A DNA stretch of 64,000 nucleotides from Xenorhabdus doucetiae (GTDB taxonomy: Bacteria; Pseudomonadota; Gammaproteobacteria; Enterobacterales; Enterobacteriaceae). The stretch's first letter is position 1. Each line of letters opens with the position of its first letter. This document shows, piece after piece, positions 20,605 to 30,387 of this stretch. Under the pieces are notes generated by a model. It saw only the letters and a list, made by a program, of their open reading frames with translations. It did no database searches and was not told the origin of the DNA. A program made the position numbers and the translations under genes. The stretch covers positions 2,108,001 to 2,172,000 of the forward strand of contig NZ_FO704550.1 of the NCBI RefSeq assembly GCF_000968195.1, written 5' to 3'.

Positions 20605-20631
20605 TCTTTTCAGTCGTATCGATATAAGTTA

Positions 20632-21417
20632 TCAATTCCTGGCCTTGCTGGTTAAACTCAATGCAAATAACACCGCCGAACAAAGCACAACAGAAGGCCC
20701 TGCCGGTGTGTTATAGAATGCCGATAATGTTAATCCTCCCGTCACAGAAAGCATACCGACAATAATGGCAAAAACGGCCATTTGCTCAGGGGTACGGGAG
20801 AAACGACGGGACGTCGCGGCAGGGATAATCAGCAGGGAAGTGATAATTAACGCTCCGACGAATTTCATTGCCAGCCCAATCGTTAATGCTGTCACTAGCA
20901 TCAGCAGAACACGCAGGCGTTGGATTTTTATGCCATCGACGAATGCCAAATCTTGGCTAACTGTCATTGATAACAGCGCGCGCCACTGCCATATCAGTAA
21001 TCCGGCAACCATCGTGACACCCACCGCAATCAGCCACAAATCTTCATACGTCACAGACAATAAATCGCCAAATAAATAGGCCATCATATCGACCCTGACA
21101 CTGGTCATAAAACTGACGACGACTAAGCCCAGTGACAGGGCACTGTGAGCCAAAATACCCAATAGGGTATCAACCGCTAATTGTGGCCGCTTTTCCAGCC
21201 AAACTAAAATAATGGCCAAAATGAGTGTCACCGCAATCACGGCATAAAATGGATTGACATTCAGTAAAAAACCAAATGCAACACCCAGCAGTGAGGCGTG
21301 TGCCAGTGTGTCACCAAAATAGGACATTCTGCGCCAAACGACAAAAGAACCAAGAGGCCCTGCGGCAATAGCCAAAAAAATACCGGCCAGCCAGCCGGGA
21401 AGCAATAATTCAATCAT
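20632..21417 (-). CDS. znuB: High-affinity zinc ABC transporter permease ZnuB
   Basis: Membrane component of the ZnuABC importer. The 261-residue protein is largely hydrophobic, with multiple membrane segments and family motifs [21 protein letters not shown] at the N-terminus and [19 protein letters not shown] near the C-terminus. It overlaps the upstream znuC by 4 bases, so the two are translationally coupled. It faces the accessory islet; in E. coli znuB is followed directly by ruvB. Confidence 0.97.
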   Translation of the reverse strand: MIELLLPGWLAGIFLAIAAGPLGSFVVWRRMSYFGDTLAHASLLGVAFGFLLNVNPFYAVIAVTLILAIILVWLEKRPQLAVDTLLGILAHSALSLGLVVVSFMTSVRVDMMAYLFGDLLSVTYEDLWLIAVGVTMVAGLLIWQWRALLSMTVSQDLAFVDGIKIQRLRVLLMLVTALTIGLAMKFVGALIITSLLIIPAATSRRFSRTPEQMAVFAIIVGMLSVTGGLTLSAFYNTPAGPSVVLCSAVLFALSLTSKARN

Positions 21418-22172
21418 CGAGGTGATCCCCCAACATTTTTCAAAATAACTTTTCCTTTAAGATCATGATGATGATTGTGATGATGGCGGTAGACGGCCAG
21501 TTGCTCTGCGCCATGCCGCCCAAACATGGCAATAAATTCTGGGTGCATTGATACGACTTCGGGTGTGCCAGAGCAGCAAATGTGCTGATTAAGGCATAAA
21601 ACTTCGTCTGTTTTTGCCATCACTAAGTGCAGGTCATGGGATACCATAAGTACCGCGCAATGAAGCTCTGTTCTGATTTGGTTGATTAAATCGTAAAGCG
21701 CCAATTGACCATTGACATCAACACCTTGTGTGGGTTCATCAAGAACTAAAAGCTGAGGGTGATTAAGTAAGGCTCTGGCGAGGAGCACTCGCTGAGTTTC
21801 TCCGCCAGACAGCTTTTGCATCGGTTGCTCCAGTAAGTGGGCGGCCTTGACCCGATTTAATACCGGCAGGATATCTGCGGGTTTCACGTTGGGCCTTAGC
21901 AGCATAAAACGCTTAACCGTCAGGGGTAGGGTAGGGTCAAGGTGAAGTTTTTGCGGAACATAACCAATTTTCAATGCAGGGCTTTGCTCGATAGTGCCCG
22001 AAGTGGGTTGGACTAAACCAAGAACGACGCGAACCAAAGTGGATTTCCCTGCGCCGTTTGGGCCGATTAGGGTCAGGATTTTCCCTTGTTTGAGATTGAA
22101 TGAAATATTGTTTAATACCTTGCGGTGACCAAATTCAACCGTAATGTTTTTTAGGGTGATCATAGTTGACAT
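21414..22172 (-). CDS. znuC: Zinc ABC transporter ATP-binding protein ZnuC
   Basis: ATPase of the ZnuABC importer, 252 residues from the ATG at 22172. It has Walker [10 protein letters not shown], signature LSGGETQRV, Walker [13 protein letters not shown] and the switch histidine in MVSHDLH. The C-terminal histidine cluster [10 protein letters not shown] is typical of ZnuC. The frame is open 15 codons further upstream, but that would run through the Zur operator, so the internal start beginning MSTMITLKN is preferred, in line with E. coli. Confidence 0.97.
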   Translation of the reverse strand: MSTMITLKNITVEFGHRKVLNNISFNLKQGKILTLIGPNGAGKSTLVRVVLGLVQPTSGTIEQSPALKIGYVPQKLHLDPTLPLTVKRFMLLRPNVKPADILPVLNRVKAAHLLEQPMQKLSGGETQRVLLARALLNHPQLLVLDEPTQGVDVNGQLALYDLINQIRTELHCAVLMVSHDLHLVMAKTDEVLCLNQHICCSGTPEVVSMHPEFIAMFGRHGAEQLAVYRHHHNHHHDLKGKVILKNVGGSPR

Positions 22173-22197
22173 GTTAAAAGTGTCTTGCAGAATCATT

Positions 22198-22220
22198 GAT
22201 ATGTTATAATATAACATTAC
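22198..22220. promoter_or_regulatory. Zur operator in the znuCB/znuA divergent promoter
   Basis: The sequence contains a perfect 15-base palindrome TGTTATAATATAACA (22202-22216), matching the Zur box consensus of enterobacteria (GAAATGTTATANTATAACATTTC). It lies between the divergent znuC and znuA starts, where zinc-bound Zur represses both directions. Confidence 0.92.
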
Positions 22221-22248
22221 TCAGTTTTCTGCATGGAATATTCATATT

Positions 22249-23226
22249 ATGTTACACAACTCACAGAAATACGCGCATAAATTTTTTCATAAGATCGCCC
22301 TGGCAACTGTATTGGTGGCAGGAGTTAACTGCTCTGTACAGGCAGATGTCATTACCTCTATCCGCCCATTGGGTTTTATTGCTGCTGCCATTGCTGATGG
22401 TGTCACAAAGACTCAGGTACTTCTGCCCGATGGCGCGTCTCCACACGATTATGCGCTACGGCCCCTGGATGTGCAGAAAATTAACCAAGCTGATTTGGTT
22501 GTCTGGGTTGGTCCGGATATGGAAACTTTTTTGGCGAAACCGATAGCTAAAATTGAAAGGAATAAACAACTGACACTCGCTGAATTGTCTACGATTAAGC
22601 CACTCTTATTAAAGAATAGTGAAGAATCGAAGAGTGGTGAAGACGGCAAAAATCTGAGTGCTGAATCATATCAGCCTAAACATGAGGAAAATCACGGACA
22701 TCATCATCACGGCGAATATAATATGCATATCTGGCTTTCTCCAGAGATTGCCGGAGAAGCCGCTAAGGCAATATATGAAAGGCTTGTTGAGCAGTATCCT
22801 CAACAAAAACAGCAATTAGAAGTAAACCTACGTAAATTCAATGGACAGCTTGCACAAACTGATAAGAATATTGCTAATGTTTTAAAGCCCATACGAAAAC
22901 AGGGTTATTTCGTTTTTCATGACGCCTATGGCTATTTTGAAAAACACTACCAATTAGCTCCGTTAGGGGTTTTCACGGTCAATCCTGAAATACAACCAGG
23001 TGCGCAGAGATTACACAACATACGAACACAACTGGTTGAGCAGAAAGCGAGATGTATTTTTGCTGAACCTCAATTCAGGCCAGCCGTTATTCATGCCGTG
23101 GCAAAAGGTACTGATGTACGTATCGGAATACTTGACCCTTTAGGGAGCGGCATCGTATTGGACAGAGATAGCTACATGGAATTTATCACGCAGCTATCAA
23201 GACAATACGCGAGCTGCCTGAATTAG
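22249..23226 (+). CDS. znuA: Zinc ABC transporter periplasmic binding protein ZnuA
   Basis: Periplasmic zinc receptor of ZnuABC, 325 residues. An N-terminal signal peptide (about residues 1-32, ending NCSVQA) leads into [18 protein letters not shown]. The cluster A-1 features are visible: the zinc-ligand histidine in [12 protein letters not shown], a histidine-rich flexible loop ([16 protein letters not shown]), MHIWLSPE, and FHDAYGYFE. Divergent from znuCB across the Zur box, so all three are co-regulated by zinc. Confidence 0.97.
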   Translation: MLHNSQKYAHKFFHKIALATVLVAGVNCSVQADVITSIRPLGFIAAAIADGVTKTQVLLPDGASPHDYALRPLDVQKINQADLVVWVGPDMETFLAKPIAKIERNKQLTLAELSTIKPLLLKNSEESKSGEDGKNLSAESYQPKHEENHGHHHHGEYNMHIWLSPEIAGEAAKAIYERLVEQYPQQKQQLEVNLRKFNGQLAQTDKNIANVLKPIRKQGYFVFHDAYGYFEKHYQLAPLGVFTVNPEIQPGAQRLHNIRTQLVEQKARCIFAEPQFRPAVIHAVAKGTDVRIGILDPLGSGIVLDRDSYMEFITQLSRQYASCLN

Positions 23227-23246
23227 TACAATAAGGAATTTTATTA

Positions 23247-24560
23247 GTGCAGCAGATAGCGAAAACTATCGTTCTGGTATACAACAACCTGCCCAAACCA
23301 CACAAGATCATGCTTGGATCTTTAACGCTAGTCACTTTGGCTATCGCGATATGGCGGCCTGTTGTCTACCATGAACAAGAACGGACTGGTAGCATTATTC
23401 TCAGTACTCCCGATAGTATTCCGGATGCAACGGATGATGTCGCTGGGGATGAGAACGAACAACTCCCCAATGAAGGCATTGGGGATGATGATGGTAATTC
23501 TGCTGATACCGCAGCGAATGTGCCGCATCAGTATGTTGTTTCCAGCGGTGATACACTGAGTTCGATTTTAACTCAGTTTGGTATTGATTCCTCTGATGTC
23601 GCGTTGTTGGCAAACCAATATAAGGTATTGCGTAACTTAGGTATTGGTCAGTCATTATCTTGGACGACTGACGATAACGGTAACTTAAAAACGCTGACGT
23701 GGGATATATCACGCCGTGAAACACGTGTTTATACCCGCGAAGGGGATACGTTCAACGAAACACAAGAACTCCAGAAGGGAGAATGGAAAAACAGTGTTAT
23801 CACCGGAACCGTCAATGGTAGTTTTAACAGCAGTGCCCTGATTGCTGGGTTAACCAGCAGTGAAGCCAGAGAAGTGACAAAGGCGCTGCAATGGCAGATA
23901 GATTTCCGCAAATTGCGTAAAGGTGATCGTTTTTCTGTGTTGATGTCCCGTGAACTGCTTGACGGGAAAAGTGAACAGAGCCAGTTGTTAGGCGTTCGCT
24001 TGCAAAGTGGCGGCAATGATTATTATGCCTTTCGTGCCAATGATGGCCGTTTTTATGACAGCAATGCTTCCGGTCTGGAACGTGGTTTCCTGCGTTTTCC
24101 TACGACTAAACAATTCAGAGTCTCCTCTTCTTTCAATCCACACCGCTTAAATCCGGTAACCGGCAGAATTACAGCCCACAAAGGGGTTGATTTTGCTATG
24201 CCGGTAGGAACACCGGTTCTGGCGGTGGGTGATGGTGAAATCGTTGTCGCTAAATTTGATGGTGCGGCGGGTAATTTCATCGCCATTCGGCACGGTCGGC
24301 AATATACCACGCGATACATGCACTTGAGGAAAATATTGGTAAAACCAGGCCAGAAAGTGAAACGAGGTGAACGTATTGCGTTGTCAGGGAGTACGGGGCG
24401 CTCAACAGGCCCACATCTGCACTTTGAATTCTGGGATAATCAGCGGCCGGTTAACCCGCTCACGGCAAAATTGCCGCGTTCTGGTGGGTTGGGTGGCAAA
24501 GAGCGTGCAGAATATGTCGCAATGGTTCAGGAGATGAAACCGCAATTGTTGCTAGATTAA
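23247..24560 (+). CDS. mepM: Murein DD-endopeptidase MepM
   Basis: Cell-wall hydrolase that cuts D-Ala-mDAP crosslinks to allow peptidoglycan growth. The 437-residue protein starts at a GTG after AAGGAA; the N-terminus matches YebA/MepM. It has one membrane anchor (about residues 20-40), a LysM domain (YVVSSGDTLSSILTQFGID), and a C-terminal M23 LytM peptidase with HKGVDFAMPVGTPV, TRYMHLRKI and the catalytic HLHFE. Follows znuA by 20 bp and may be partly co-transcribed. Confidence 0.96.
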   Translation: MQQIAKTIVLVYNNLPKPHKIMLGSLTLVTLAIAIWRPVVYHEQERTGSIILSTPDSIPDATDDVAGDENEQLPNEGIGDDDGNSADTAANVPHQYVVSSGDTLSSILTQFGIDSSDVALLANQYKVLRNLGIGQSLSWTTDDNGNLKTLTWDISRRETRVYTREGDTFNETQELQKGEWKNSVITGTVNGSFNSSALIAGLTSSEAREVTKALQWQIDFRKLRKGDRFSVLMSRELLDGKSEQSQLLGVRLQSGGNDYYAFRANDGRFYDSNASGLERGFLRFPTTKQFRVSSSFNPHRLNPVTGRITAHKGVDFAMPVGTPVLAVGDGEIVVAKFDGAAGNFIAIRHGRQYTTRYMHLRKILVKPGQKVKRGERIALSGSTGRSTGPHLHFEFWDNQRPVNPLTAKLPRSGGLGGKERAEYVAMVQEMKPQLLLD

Positions 24561-24590
24561 ATACACCAGCTTCAGATTATTGACAGACAT

Positions 24591-24620
24591 AAAAGCGGAT
24601 GATTGATATCATCCGCTTTT
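24591..24620 (+). terminator. Rho-independent terminator after mepM
   Basis: Perfect stem AAAAGCGGATGAT/ATCATCCGCTTTT with a 4-base loop, followed by an AT-rich tract. Confidence 0.85.
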
Positions 24621-24683
24621 ATATTATTTTTTGTTGTAAACTTGCACCTTGAGAACAAATGTTGGAATCATCAGAGTTAGCTC

Positions 24684-25652
24684 ATGAATAAAGAAAAAGA
24701 TACAGATAGTAAATTGGGATATGTCCCTCGGTTTCATCGAGCTTATTTACATCCCCGTTATTGGGGGCTTTGGGCCGGCGTAGGTATATTGGCAGGATTA
24801 TCCTATGTCCCTGCAAAATGGCGTGATCCATTTCTGGCTAAAATAGGCACTTGGGCGGGCAGAAAAGCAAAAAGTGCGCGTCGCAGGGCGAAAATCAATT
24901 TAATTTACTGTTTTCCTGAGTTAACGGCACAACAACGCGAAACGCTGATTGATCGTATGTTTGCGACGGCACCTCAATCATTTGTTATGCTGGCGGAGCT
25001 TTGCCTCAAGGGGGTGAAATCGACACTTGAACGTACCCAATGGCATGGCGAAGAGATTATTCAAACCTTAAAAGCACAAGGCAAGAATGTGATTTTTATG
25101 GTTCCACATGGCTGGTCGGTTGATATCCCTGCTATGTTGCTGATAGCACGCGGTCAAAAAGTGTCAGCTATGTTTCATCATCAGAGTAATCCTGTCGCTG
25201 ATTACTTATGGAATAAAGCACGCCATCATTTTGGTGGCCGTTTGCATTCCCGTGACGCAGGAATTAAACCCTTTATCGCGTCAGTGCGTGAAGGTTTTTG
25301 GGGCTATTATTTACCCGATCAGGATCATGGTGAAGAACACAGCGAATTTGTCGATTTTTTTGCCACTTATAAAGCGACACTGCCTGCACTTGGGCGTTTA
25401 ATGAAAGTTTGTCGCGCAGCCGTTGTTCCGTTATTTCCGGTTTATAACTGCCAGACTCATAAGTTGGATATTTATATCCGTCCGCCAATGGATGATATTG
25501 CAGGGCAGGATGATGCCTATATTGCGCGCCGCATGAATGAAGAATTAGAAGAATTGGTTAAACCTAACCCTGAACAATACACGTGGATCTTAAAATTGCT
25601 TAAGACGCGGAAAGAAGGGGATATTGAACCTTATAAAAGGAAAGATCTTTGA
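24684..25652 (+). CDS. lpxM: Lipid A biosynthesis myristoyltransferase LpxM
   Basis: Inner-membrane late acyltransferase that adds the secondary myristate to Kdo2-lipid A. The 322-residue protein has an N-terminal membrane segment (YWGLWAGVGILAGLSYVP) and the catalytic HxxxxD in VPHGWSVDIPAML, plus the LPDQDHG motif in GYYLPDQDHGEEH. Both are characteristic of the LpxL/LpxM group; neighbourhood (mepM upstream, pykA downstream) marks it as LpxM. Confidence 0.95.
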   Translation: MNKEKDTDSKLGYVPRFHRAYLHPRYWGLWAGVGILAGLSYVPAKWRDPFLAKIGTWAGRKAKSARRRAKINLIYCFPELTAQQRETLIDRMFATAPQSFVMLAELCLKGVKSTLERTQWHGEEIIQTLKAQGKNVIFMVPHGWSVDIPAMLLIARGQKVSAMFHHQSNPVADYLWNKARHHFGGRLHSRDAGIKPFIASVREGFWGYYLPDQDHGEEHSEFVDFFATYKATLPALGRLMKVCRAAVVPLFPVYNCQTHKLDIYIRPPMDDIAGQDDAYIARRMNEELEELVKPNPEQYTWILKLLKTRKEGDIEPYKRKDL

Positions 25653-25656
25653 TTAT

Positions 25657-25679
25657 TACTCCTCGCAGCGCGAGGAGTA
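25657..25679. terminator. Bidirectional hairpin between lpxM and pykA
   Basis: TACTCCTCG/CGAGGAGTA, extendable by one G-C pair to a 3-base loop, between the convergent genes. Confidence 0.65.
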
Positions 25680-25709
25680 AGGCATTTTCATAATTTAAGG
25701 GTATCGCAA

Positions 25710-27152
25710 TTACTCAACTTCAAGCACACGGCAGGTATTGGTACTGCCAATAGTGCCCATTTGGTCACCTTGAGTCACGAGTACGAGATCCCCAGAGATG
25801 AGATAGCCTTTATCGCGCAGGCGGTTCACGGCTTCGTTTGCCGCCGCGATCCCATCAGTATGTGAACTACAATAAACTGGCGTTACGCCACGATAAAGGG
25901 CAGTGCGGTTTAAGGTTGATTCATGGCGAGACATCGAAAAGATAGGCAGGCCAGAACTAATGCGAGACATCATGCGAGCGGTGCGGCCAGATTCAGTCAT
26001 GGCAATAATCGCTTTGACGCCTTTCAGGTGGTTGGCAGCGTACATGGTGGACATTGAAATCGCTTCTTCAATGCTGTCAAATGTCATATCCAGGCGATGT
26101 TTGGAGATATTGACACTGGGCATTTTTTCCGCCCCAAGACAGACTTGTGCCATTGCGGCAACGGTTTCCGCAGGATATTGTCCCGCTGCCGTTTCGGCAG
26201 AAAGCATCACCGCATCAGTCCCATCCAGTACCGCGTTGGCGACATCCATCACTTCAGCACGGGTTGGCATTGGGTTGGTGATCATGGATTCCATCATTTG
26301 CGTGGCCGTAATCACGACACGATTCAGTTGGCGAGCGCGGCGGATCAGTTTCTTCTGTACACCAACCAGTTCAGGGTCGCCGATTTCAACACCGAGATCA
26401 CCGCGAGCGACCATGACAACATCGGATGCCAGAATAACTTCATCGATAATTTCGTCGCTGCTGACGGCTTCCGCCCGCTCAACTTTTGCGACAATTTGGG
26501 TTTCACAGCCTGCATCTCGTGCAAGACGGCGGGCGTAATTCAAATCTTCACCTGAACGGGGGAAAGAAACAGCGAGATAATCAACACCAATTTTGGCGGC
26601 TGTCATAATATCTTCTTTATCTTTTGCTGTCAGCGCTTCGGCTGATAACCCGCCACCCAGTTTATTGATGCCTTTGTTGTTGGAAAGGGGGCCGCCGACA
26701 GTCACTTCCGTGAAGACTTTCATACCCTGGACATCCAGTACCTTCAATTGGACGCGCCCATCATCCAATAGCAGGATATCACCGGCTGTGACATCTGAAG
26801 GCAGGCCTTTATAATCAATGCCGACTTTTTCTTTATCTCCTTCTCCTTTACCCAGATTGGCATCCAGCAGGAATTTATCCCCAATATTCAGGAAAATTTT
26901 TCCTTCCTTAAACGTGGATACGCGTATTTTGGGGCCTTGGAGATCACCGAGGATAGCGACGTGGCAGCCTAAACGAGCCGCAATTTCGCGCACTTTATTC
27001 GCACGTTGGAGATGATCTTCCGCAGTACCATGAGAAAAATTGAGGCGGACGACGTTGGCTCCCGCTTTGATAACGTTTTCTAGATTGTTGTCACGATCTG
27101 TAGCCGGGCCAAGTGTAGTGACGATTTTTGTTCTTCTGAGCCGTCTGGACAT
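25710..27152 (-). CDS. pykA: Pyruvate kinase II
   Basis: Converts phosphoenolpyruvate and ADP to pyruvate and ATP. The 480-residue protein has the N-terminal barrel motifs [13 protein letters not shown] and VVRLNFSHG, the lid/B domain, the active-site lysine region [11 protein letters not shown], the [10 protein letters not shown] motif, and the C-terminal regulatory domain with [10 protein letters not shown]. The beginning [11 protein letters not shown] and length match the AMP-activated PykA isozyme rather than PykF. Next to hexR and zwf as in E. coli. Confidence 0.96.
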   Translation of the reverse strand: MSRRLRRTKIVTTLGPATDRDNNLENVIKAGANVVRLNFSHGTAEDHLQRANKVREIAARLGCHVAILGDLQGPKIRVSTFKEGKIFLNIGDKFLLDANLGKGEGDKEKVGIDYKGLPSDVTAGDILLLDDGRVQLKVLDVQGMKVFTEVTVGGPLSNNKGINKLGGGLSAEALTAKDKEDIMTAAKIGVDYLAVSFPRSGEDLNYARRLARDAGCETQIVAKVERAEAVSSDEIIDEVILASDVVMVARGDLGVEIGDPELVGVQKKLIRRARQLNRVVITATQMMESMITNPMPTRAEVMDVANAVLDGTDAVMLSAETAAGQYPAETVAAMAQVCLGAEKMPSVNISKHRLDMTFDSIEEAISMSTMYAANHLKGVKAIIAMTESGRTARMMSRISSGLPIFSMSRHESTLNRTALYRGVTPVYCSSHTDGIAAANEAVNRLRDKGYLISGDLVLVTQGDQMGTIGSTNTCRVLEVE

Positions 27153-27176
27153 GTATTACTCCGTTGACTTGTGAAG

Positions 27177-27230
27177 TATACCTTCCGTTTTTCAAGTTGC
27201 TTGCTGTAACTCAAAATCCATTGGGTATAT
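27177..27230. repeat. Intergenic palindromic repeat, copy A (TATACC...GGGTATAT)
   Basis: Bounded by TATACC and GGGTATAT with internal TTTCAAGTTG and AAATCCATTG. A related copy is found at 57855-57901. It lies upstream of pykA. It resembles the short dispersed intergenic elements common in Xenorhabdus and Photorhabdus genomes. Confidence 0.55.
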
Positions 27231-27373
27231 GCGTTTTCGATTACCGTAATATAACCATTTAATTTATTGATTATTAACCCTGTACTGCGAATATGCAGAT
27301 GGGGAAAGTCTACCTATGCTACCAGTCTGGGGAGTTGATAAATAGTGAACAAAAACACAGTCTATTTTCTGGT

Positions 27374-28222
27374 TTATTCATGCTTATCAAAGCGTGAATT
27401 ACGCAACGCGTCTTTGACCCTCTTCAAATTATCCCTGAATTTTGCGCCTCGGCGCAGGGTAAAACCCGTTGCCAGCACGTCAATGATGGTTAATTGCGCA
27501 ATTCTTGAGACCATCGGCATATAAATATCGGTATCTTCGGGAACATCCAGCAGAATGGAGAGCGTCGCTTCGTGTGCTAATGGAGAGCCTGTCGAAGTAA
27601 TAGCGATCACGGTGGCATCATTTTCGCGGGCCAGTTTCGCAATTTCGACGAGGTTTTTTGTTCTTCCGGTATGGGAAATCAGGACGACAACATCGCCTTC
27701 GCTACTGTTAATGCAGCTCATTCGTTGCATCACAATATCGTCAAAATAGGTCACTGGAATGTTGAAGCGAAAAAATTTGTTCATGGCATCATGGGCGACA
27801 GCGGCTGATGCCCCTAAACCGAAAAAAGAGAGTTTTCTGGCTTGGGTTAGCAAATCAACAGCCCGGTTAATGGCCGCAATATCCAGATTACCTTTGACCG
27901 TTTCCAAATTTGCCATCACGGATTCGAAAATTTTGTGTGTATAAGAGGTGACGCTGTCACTTTCTTCCACATTGCGGTTTACATAAGGTGTGCCATTGGC
28001 GAGGCTCTGTGCCAGATGCAATTTAAAATCGGGAAACCCTTTGGTGTTGAGGCGGCGACAAAAGCGATTAACCGTCGGTTCACTCACATTCGCCATTTTA
28101 GCCAGAGTGGCAATACTTGAATGGATGGCAGTCTGTGGTGAAGCAAGGATGACCTGCGCCACCTTTTTCTCTGACTTACTCAAAACATCAAGACTATTTT
28201 GGAGCCGTTCCAGTGTGTTCAT
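27374..28222 (-). CDS. hexR: HexR transcriptional regulator of carbohydrate catabolism
   Basis: RpiR-family regulator of 282 residues. The N-terminal helix-turn-helix (about residues 1-75) includes HSSIATLAKMANVSEPTVNR; the C-terminal SIS sugar-phosphate domain (about 120-255) includes FFGLGASAAVAHDAM and LISHTGRTKNLVEIA. HexR represses glucose catabolism genes and is released by 2-keto-3-deoxy-6-phosphogluconate in known cases. It is divergent from zwf, whose promoter carries a HexR-type box here. Confidence 0.96.
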   Translation of the reverse strand: MNTLERLQNSLDVLSKSEKKVAQVILASPQTAIHSSIATLAKMANVSEPTVNRFCRRLNTKGFPDFKLHLAQSLANGTPYVNRNVEESDSVTSYTHKIFESVMANLETVKGNLDIAAINRAVDLLTQARKLSFFGLGASAAVAHDAMNKFFRFNIPVTYFDDIVMQRMSCINSSEGDVVVLISHTGRTKNLVEIAKLARENDATVIAITSTGSPLAHEATLSILLDVPEDTDIYMPMVSRIAQLTIIDVLATGFTLRRGAKFRDNLKRVKDALRNSRFDKHE

Positions 28223-28523
28223 AAGACGAAGTTCAACCTCGGTTTTAACGATTTCATTAACAGGGGGAAATCTATGTCATTTTTATGAAAATATACTACT
28301 TGTCATTGAACGCGGGCAGTGGCAACAACCGGATAACCTGGGATTTTTCATCAAAATATGACAAGTGTCTAACTTTCAACTTGGTAAGATTACTTCTTAA
28401 TCGTTGTAAATTTTCAGTTGATAGTCACTACTCAGTGTAAATTATGACCATATCGTCAATGAATGCAAAATGGTAATCAGTATTTACTGCCTATAACCAA
28501 AAGAGTACATTACCTGCAAGTTC
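28223..28523. promoter_or_regulatory. Divergent hexR/zwf promoter region
   Basis: About 300 bp with the promoters of both genes. Apart from the HexR box described separately, no further operator could be assigned. It contains AT-rich stretches but no gene. Confidence 0.5.
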
Positions 28524-28538
28524 TGTAAAAAAATTACA
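28524..28538. promoter_or_regulatory. HexR binding site upstream of zwf
   Basis: TGTAAAAAAATTACA matches the known HexR consensus (TGTARTWWWATTACA) at 14 of 15 positions and lies 26 bp before the zwf ATG, where HexR binding would block transcription. Confidence 0.8.
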
Positions 28539-28564
28539 ATACCCCGTAATTGAGGAGATGCAAC

Positions 28565-30040
28565 ATGGCGGTGACGTCTACAGCTCAGGCTTGTAATTTG
28601 GTAATTTTTGGGGCGAAAGGAGACTTAGCACGCCGGAAATTAATGCCTTCCCTTTACCAGTTGGAAAAAGCAGGTTATATCCATCCGGATACCCGAATTA
28701 TCGGTGTCGGCCGGGCTGACTGGGATAAAAAAGCCTATACCAAAGTCGTTGAGGAAGCGTTAGTTACATTTATGTCTGAGAAACTGGACTCAGAATTATG
28801 GAAGAAGCTGAGTTCACGTCTGGAATTTTGTAATTTGGACGTCAATGAAACGGAACATTTCACCGAATTGGCAAAAGTCCTTAATAAGGATAACTTGCCT
28901 GCTATTCACTATTTTGCCATGCCGCCAAGTACGTTTGGCTCAGTATGTCATGGGCTGGGTGCTGCGGGACTGAATACGGAACCCAACCGGGTCGTGATGG
29001 AAAAACCACTGGGAACCGATCTTGCTTCTTCCAAGGCGATTAATGATGAAGTTGCAAAATATTTCAATGAGCGCCAAATTTACCGCATTGACCATTATTT
29101 GGGTAAAGAAACGGTATTGAACTTGTTGGCACTGCGTTTTGCCAACTCACTTTTCGTCAATAATTGGGATCACCGCACCATTGATCATGTGCAAATCACG
29201 GTTGCTGAAGAAGTGGGTATTGAAGGGCGTTGGGGTTATTTTGATCAGGCAGGGCAGATGCGCGACATGATCCAGAATCATCTTCTGCAAATCCTGACCA
29301 TGATTGCCATGTCACCCCCGTCTGATCTGACAGCCGATCGCATTCGTGACGAAAAAGTGAAAGTATTGCGTTCATTGCGTCGAATTGATCAGACCAACGT
29401 CAGGGAAAAAACGGTTCGCGGGCAATATACCGCAGGTTTTGTGCATGGTAAGAAAGTGCCGGGTTATCTGGAAGAAGAGGGGGCGAATAAGGCCAGCAAA
29501 ACGGAAACTTTTGTTTCGATCCGTGTCGATATTGATGACTGGCGTTGGTCAGGCGTGCCTTTTTACCTGAGAACCGGAAAGCGTTTGCCGGCTAAATGTT
29601 CTGAGGTGGTTGTCTATTTTAAAGAGCCTCCGCTGAATCTGTTTGCTGAATCCTACCAGCAGTTACCGCAGAATAAATTGACGATCCGTTTACAGCCGGA
29701 TGAAGGCATTGATATTGAAGTGCTGAATAAAGCGCCGGGACTGGAACATAAGCACCGTTTGCAAACGACTAAATTGGATCTGAGTTTCTCGGAAACATTT
29801 AATCAGACGCATCTTGCTGATGCTTACGAAAGATTACTGTTGGAAGCGATGCGTGGCATTCAGGCTCTGTTTGTCCGTCGTGATGAAGTGGAAGAAGCGT
29901 GGAAGTGGGTTGATTCTATAATGGACGCATGGGCAGCAGATAATGAGCCACCGAAGCCTTATCAAGCGGGGACTTGGGGACCCGTTGCTTCCATCGCGAT
30001 GATTACACGCGATGGCCGTTCATGGAATGAATTTGAGTAA
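28565..30040 (+). CDS. zwf: Glucose-6-phosphate 1-dehydrogenase
   Basis: First enzyme of the oxidative pentose phosphate pathway, making NADPH. From the ATG at 28565 (GAGGAG site at 28552) the product is 491 residues, as in E. coli; the frame is open five codons further to a TTG, which is less likely. The nucleotide loop VIFGAKGDLARRKL and the active-site motif RIDHYLGKE are intact. No edd or eda follows: the next genes are mdtJI, so the usual zwf-edd-eda operon is absent here. Confidence 0.97.
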   Translation: MAVTSTAQACNLVIFGAKGDLARRKLMPSLYQLEKAGYIHPDTRIIGVGRADWDKKAYTKVVEEALVTFMSEKLDSELWKKLSSRLEFCNLDVNETEHFTELAKVLNKDNLPAIHYFAMPPSTFGSVCHGLGAAGLNTEPNRVVMEKPLGTDLASSKAINDEVAKYFNERQIYRIDHYLGKETVLNLLALRFANSLFVNNWDHRTIDHVQITVAEEVGIEGRWGYFDQAGQMRDMIQNHLLQILTMIAMSPPSDLTADRIRDEKVKVLRSLRRIDQTNVREKTVRGQYTAGFVHGKKVPGYLEEEGANKASKTETFVSIRVDIDDWRWSGVPFYLRTGKRLPAKCSEVVVYFKEPPLNLFAESYQQLPQNKLTIRLQPDEGIDIEVLNKAPGLEHKHRLQTTKLDLSFSETFNQTHLADAYERLLLEAMRGIQALFVRRDEVEEAWKWVDSIMDAWAADNEPPKPYQAGTWGPVASIAMITRDGRSWNEFE

Positions 30041-30077
30041 CGAACGGTATTTTCTACTATTATTATCTGGTTATCAT

Positions 30078-30102
30078 CATCTGGCCGCGTTTTGTGGCCA
30101 GA
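30078..30102 (+). terminator. Hairpin after zwf
   Basis: ATCTGGCC/GGCCAGAT with a T-rich loop, about 40 bp beyond the zwf stop. No clear T-run follows. Confidence 0.5.
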
Positions 30103-30312
30103 TCCCATCCAAGCCCATAAAACAGGTCATTGAAAAAGTTACCTGTCAGTTGTGTTTATTGTTGGGATATGCTAGAAATAAAAGTAATCAATTCCATAAT
30201 GAGGGTTCGTAGTATATCACACGGCGATTATGTGTGATGAAAGAATAAAATATTATGAATAGCGCCAAAAGCGTCAACATTCAGCATAGTAACAAAATTC
30301 AACGTTGTACCC
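30103..30312. other. Intergenic region between zwf and the mdtJI leader
   Basis: Probably contains the mdtJI promoter. I see no further gene or RNA that I can name. Confidence 0.35.
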
Positions 30313-30387
30313 ATGTTTTTTTCCTCTCAACTATCTTATCCAGTGAGCACTACTGGTGCGGTGCCCTTTAGGGCCTTCTCCTACTAA
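30313..30387 (+). CDS. Candidate upstream leader peptide (24 aa) of mdtJI
   Basis: A short frame beginning ATGTTTTTTTCC encodes 24 residues ending VPFRAFSY. It contains one hairpin (GCCCT/AGGGC, 30363-30374), and its stop codon abuts a second one (CCGGT/ACCGG, 30388-30402). A conserved upstream ORF sensing polyamines has been reported before mdtJI in E. coli (mdtU, from memory), and the position here is similar. There is no good Shine-Dalgarno, so this is a candidate only. Confidence 0.35.
   Translation: MFFSSQLSYPVSTTGAVPFRAFSY

Noticed and set aside
25903..26538. 211-codon forward frame
   Set aside because: Antisense shadow of pykA, rich in Ser, Ala and Arg.
30012..30212. 66-codon frame overlapping the zwf end
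   Set aside because: Out of frame with zwf, spans its downstream hairpin and resembles no family.
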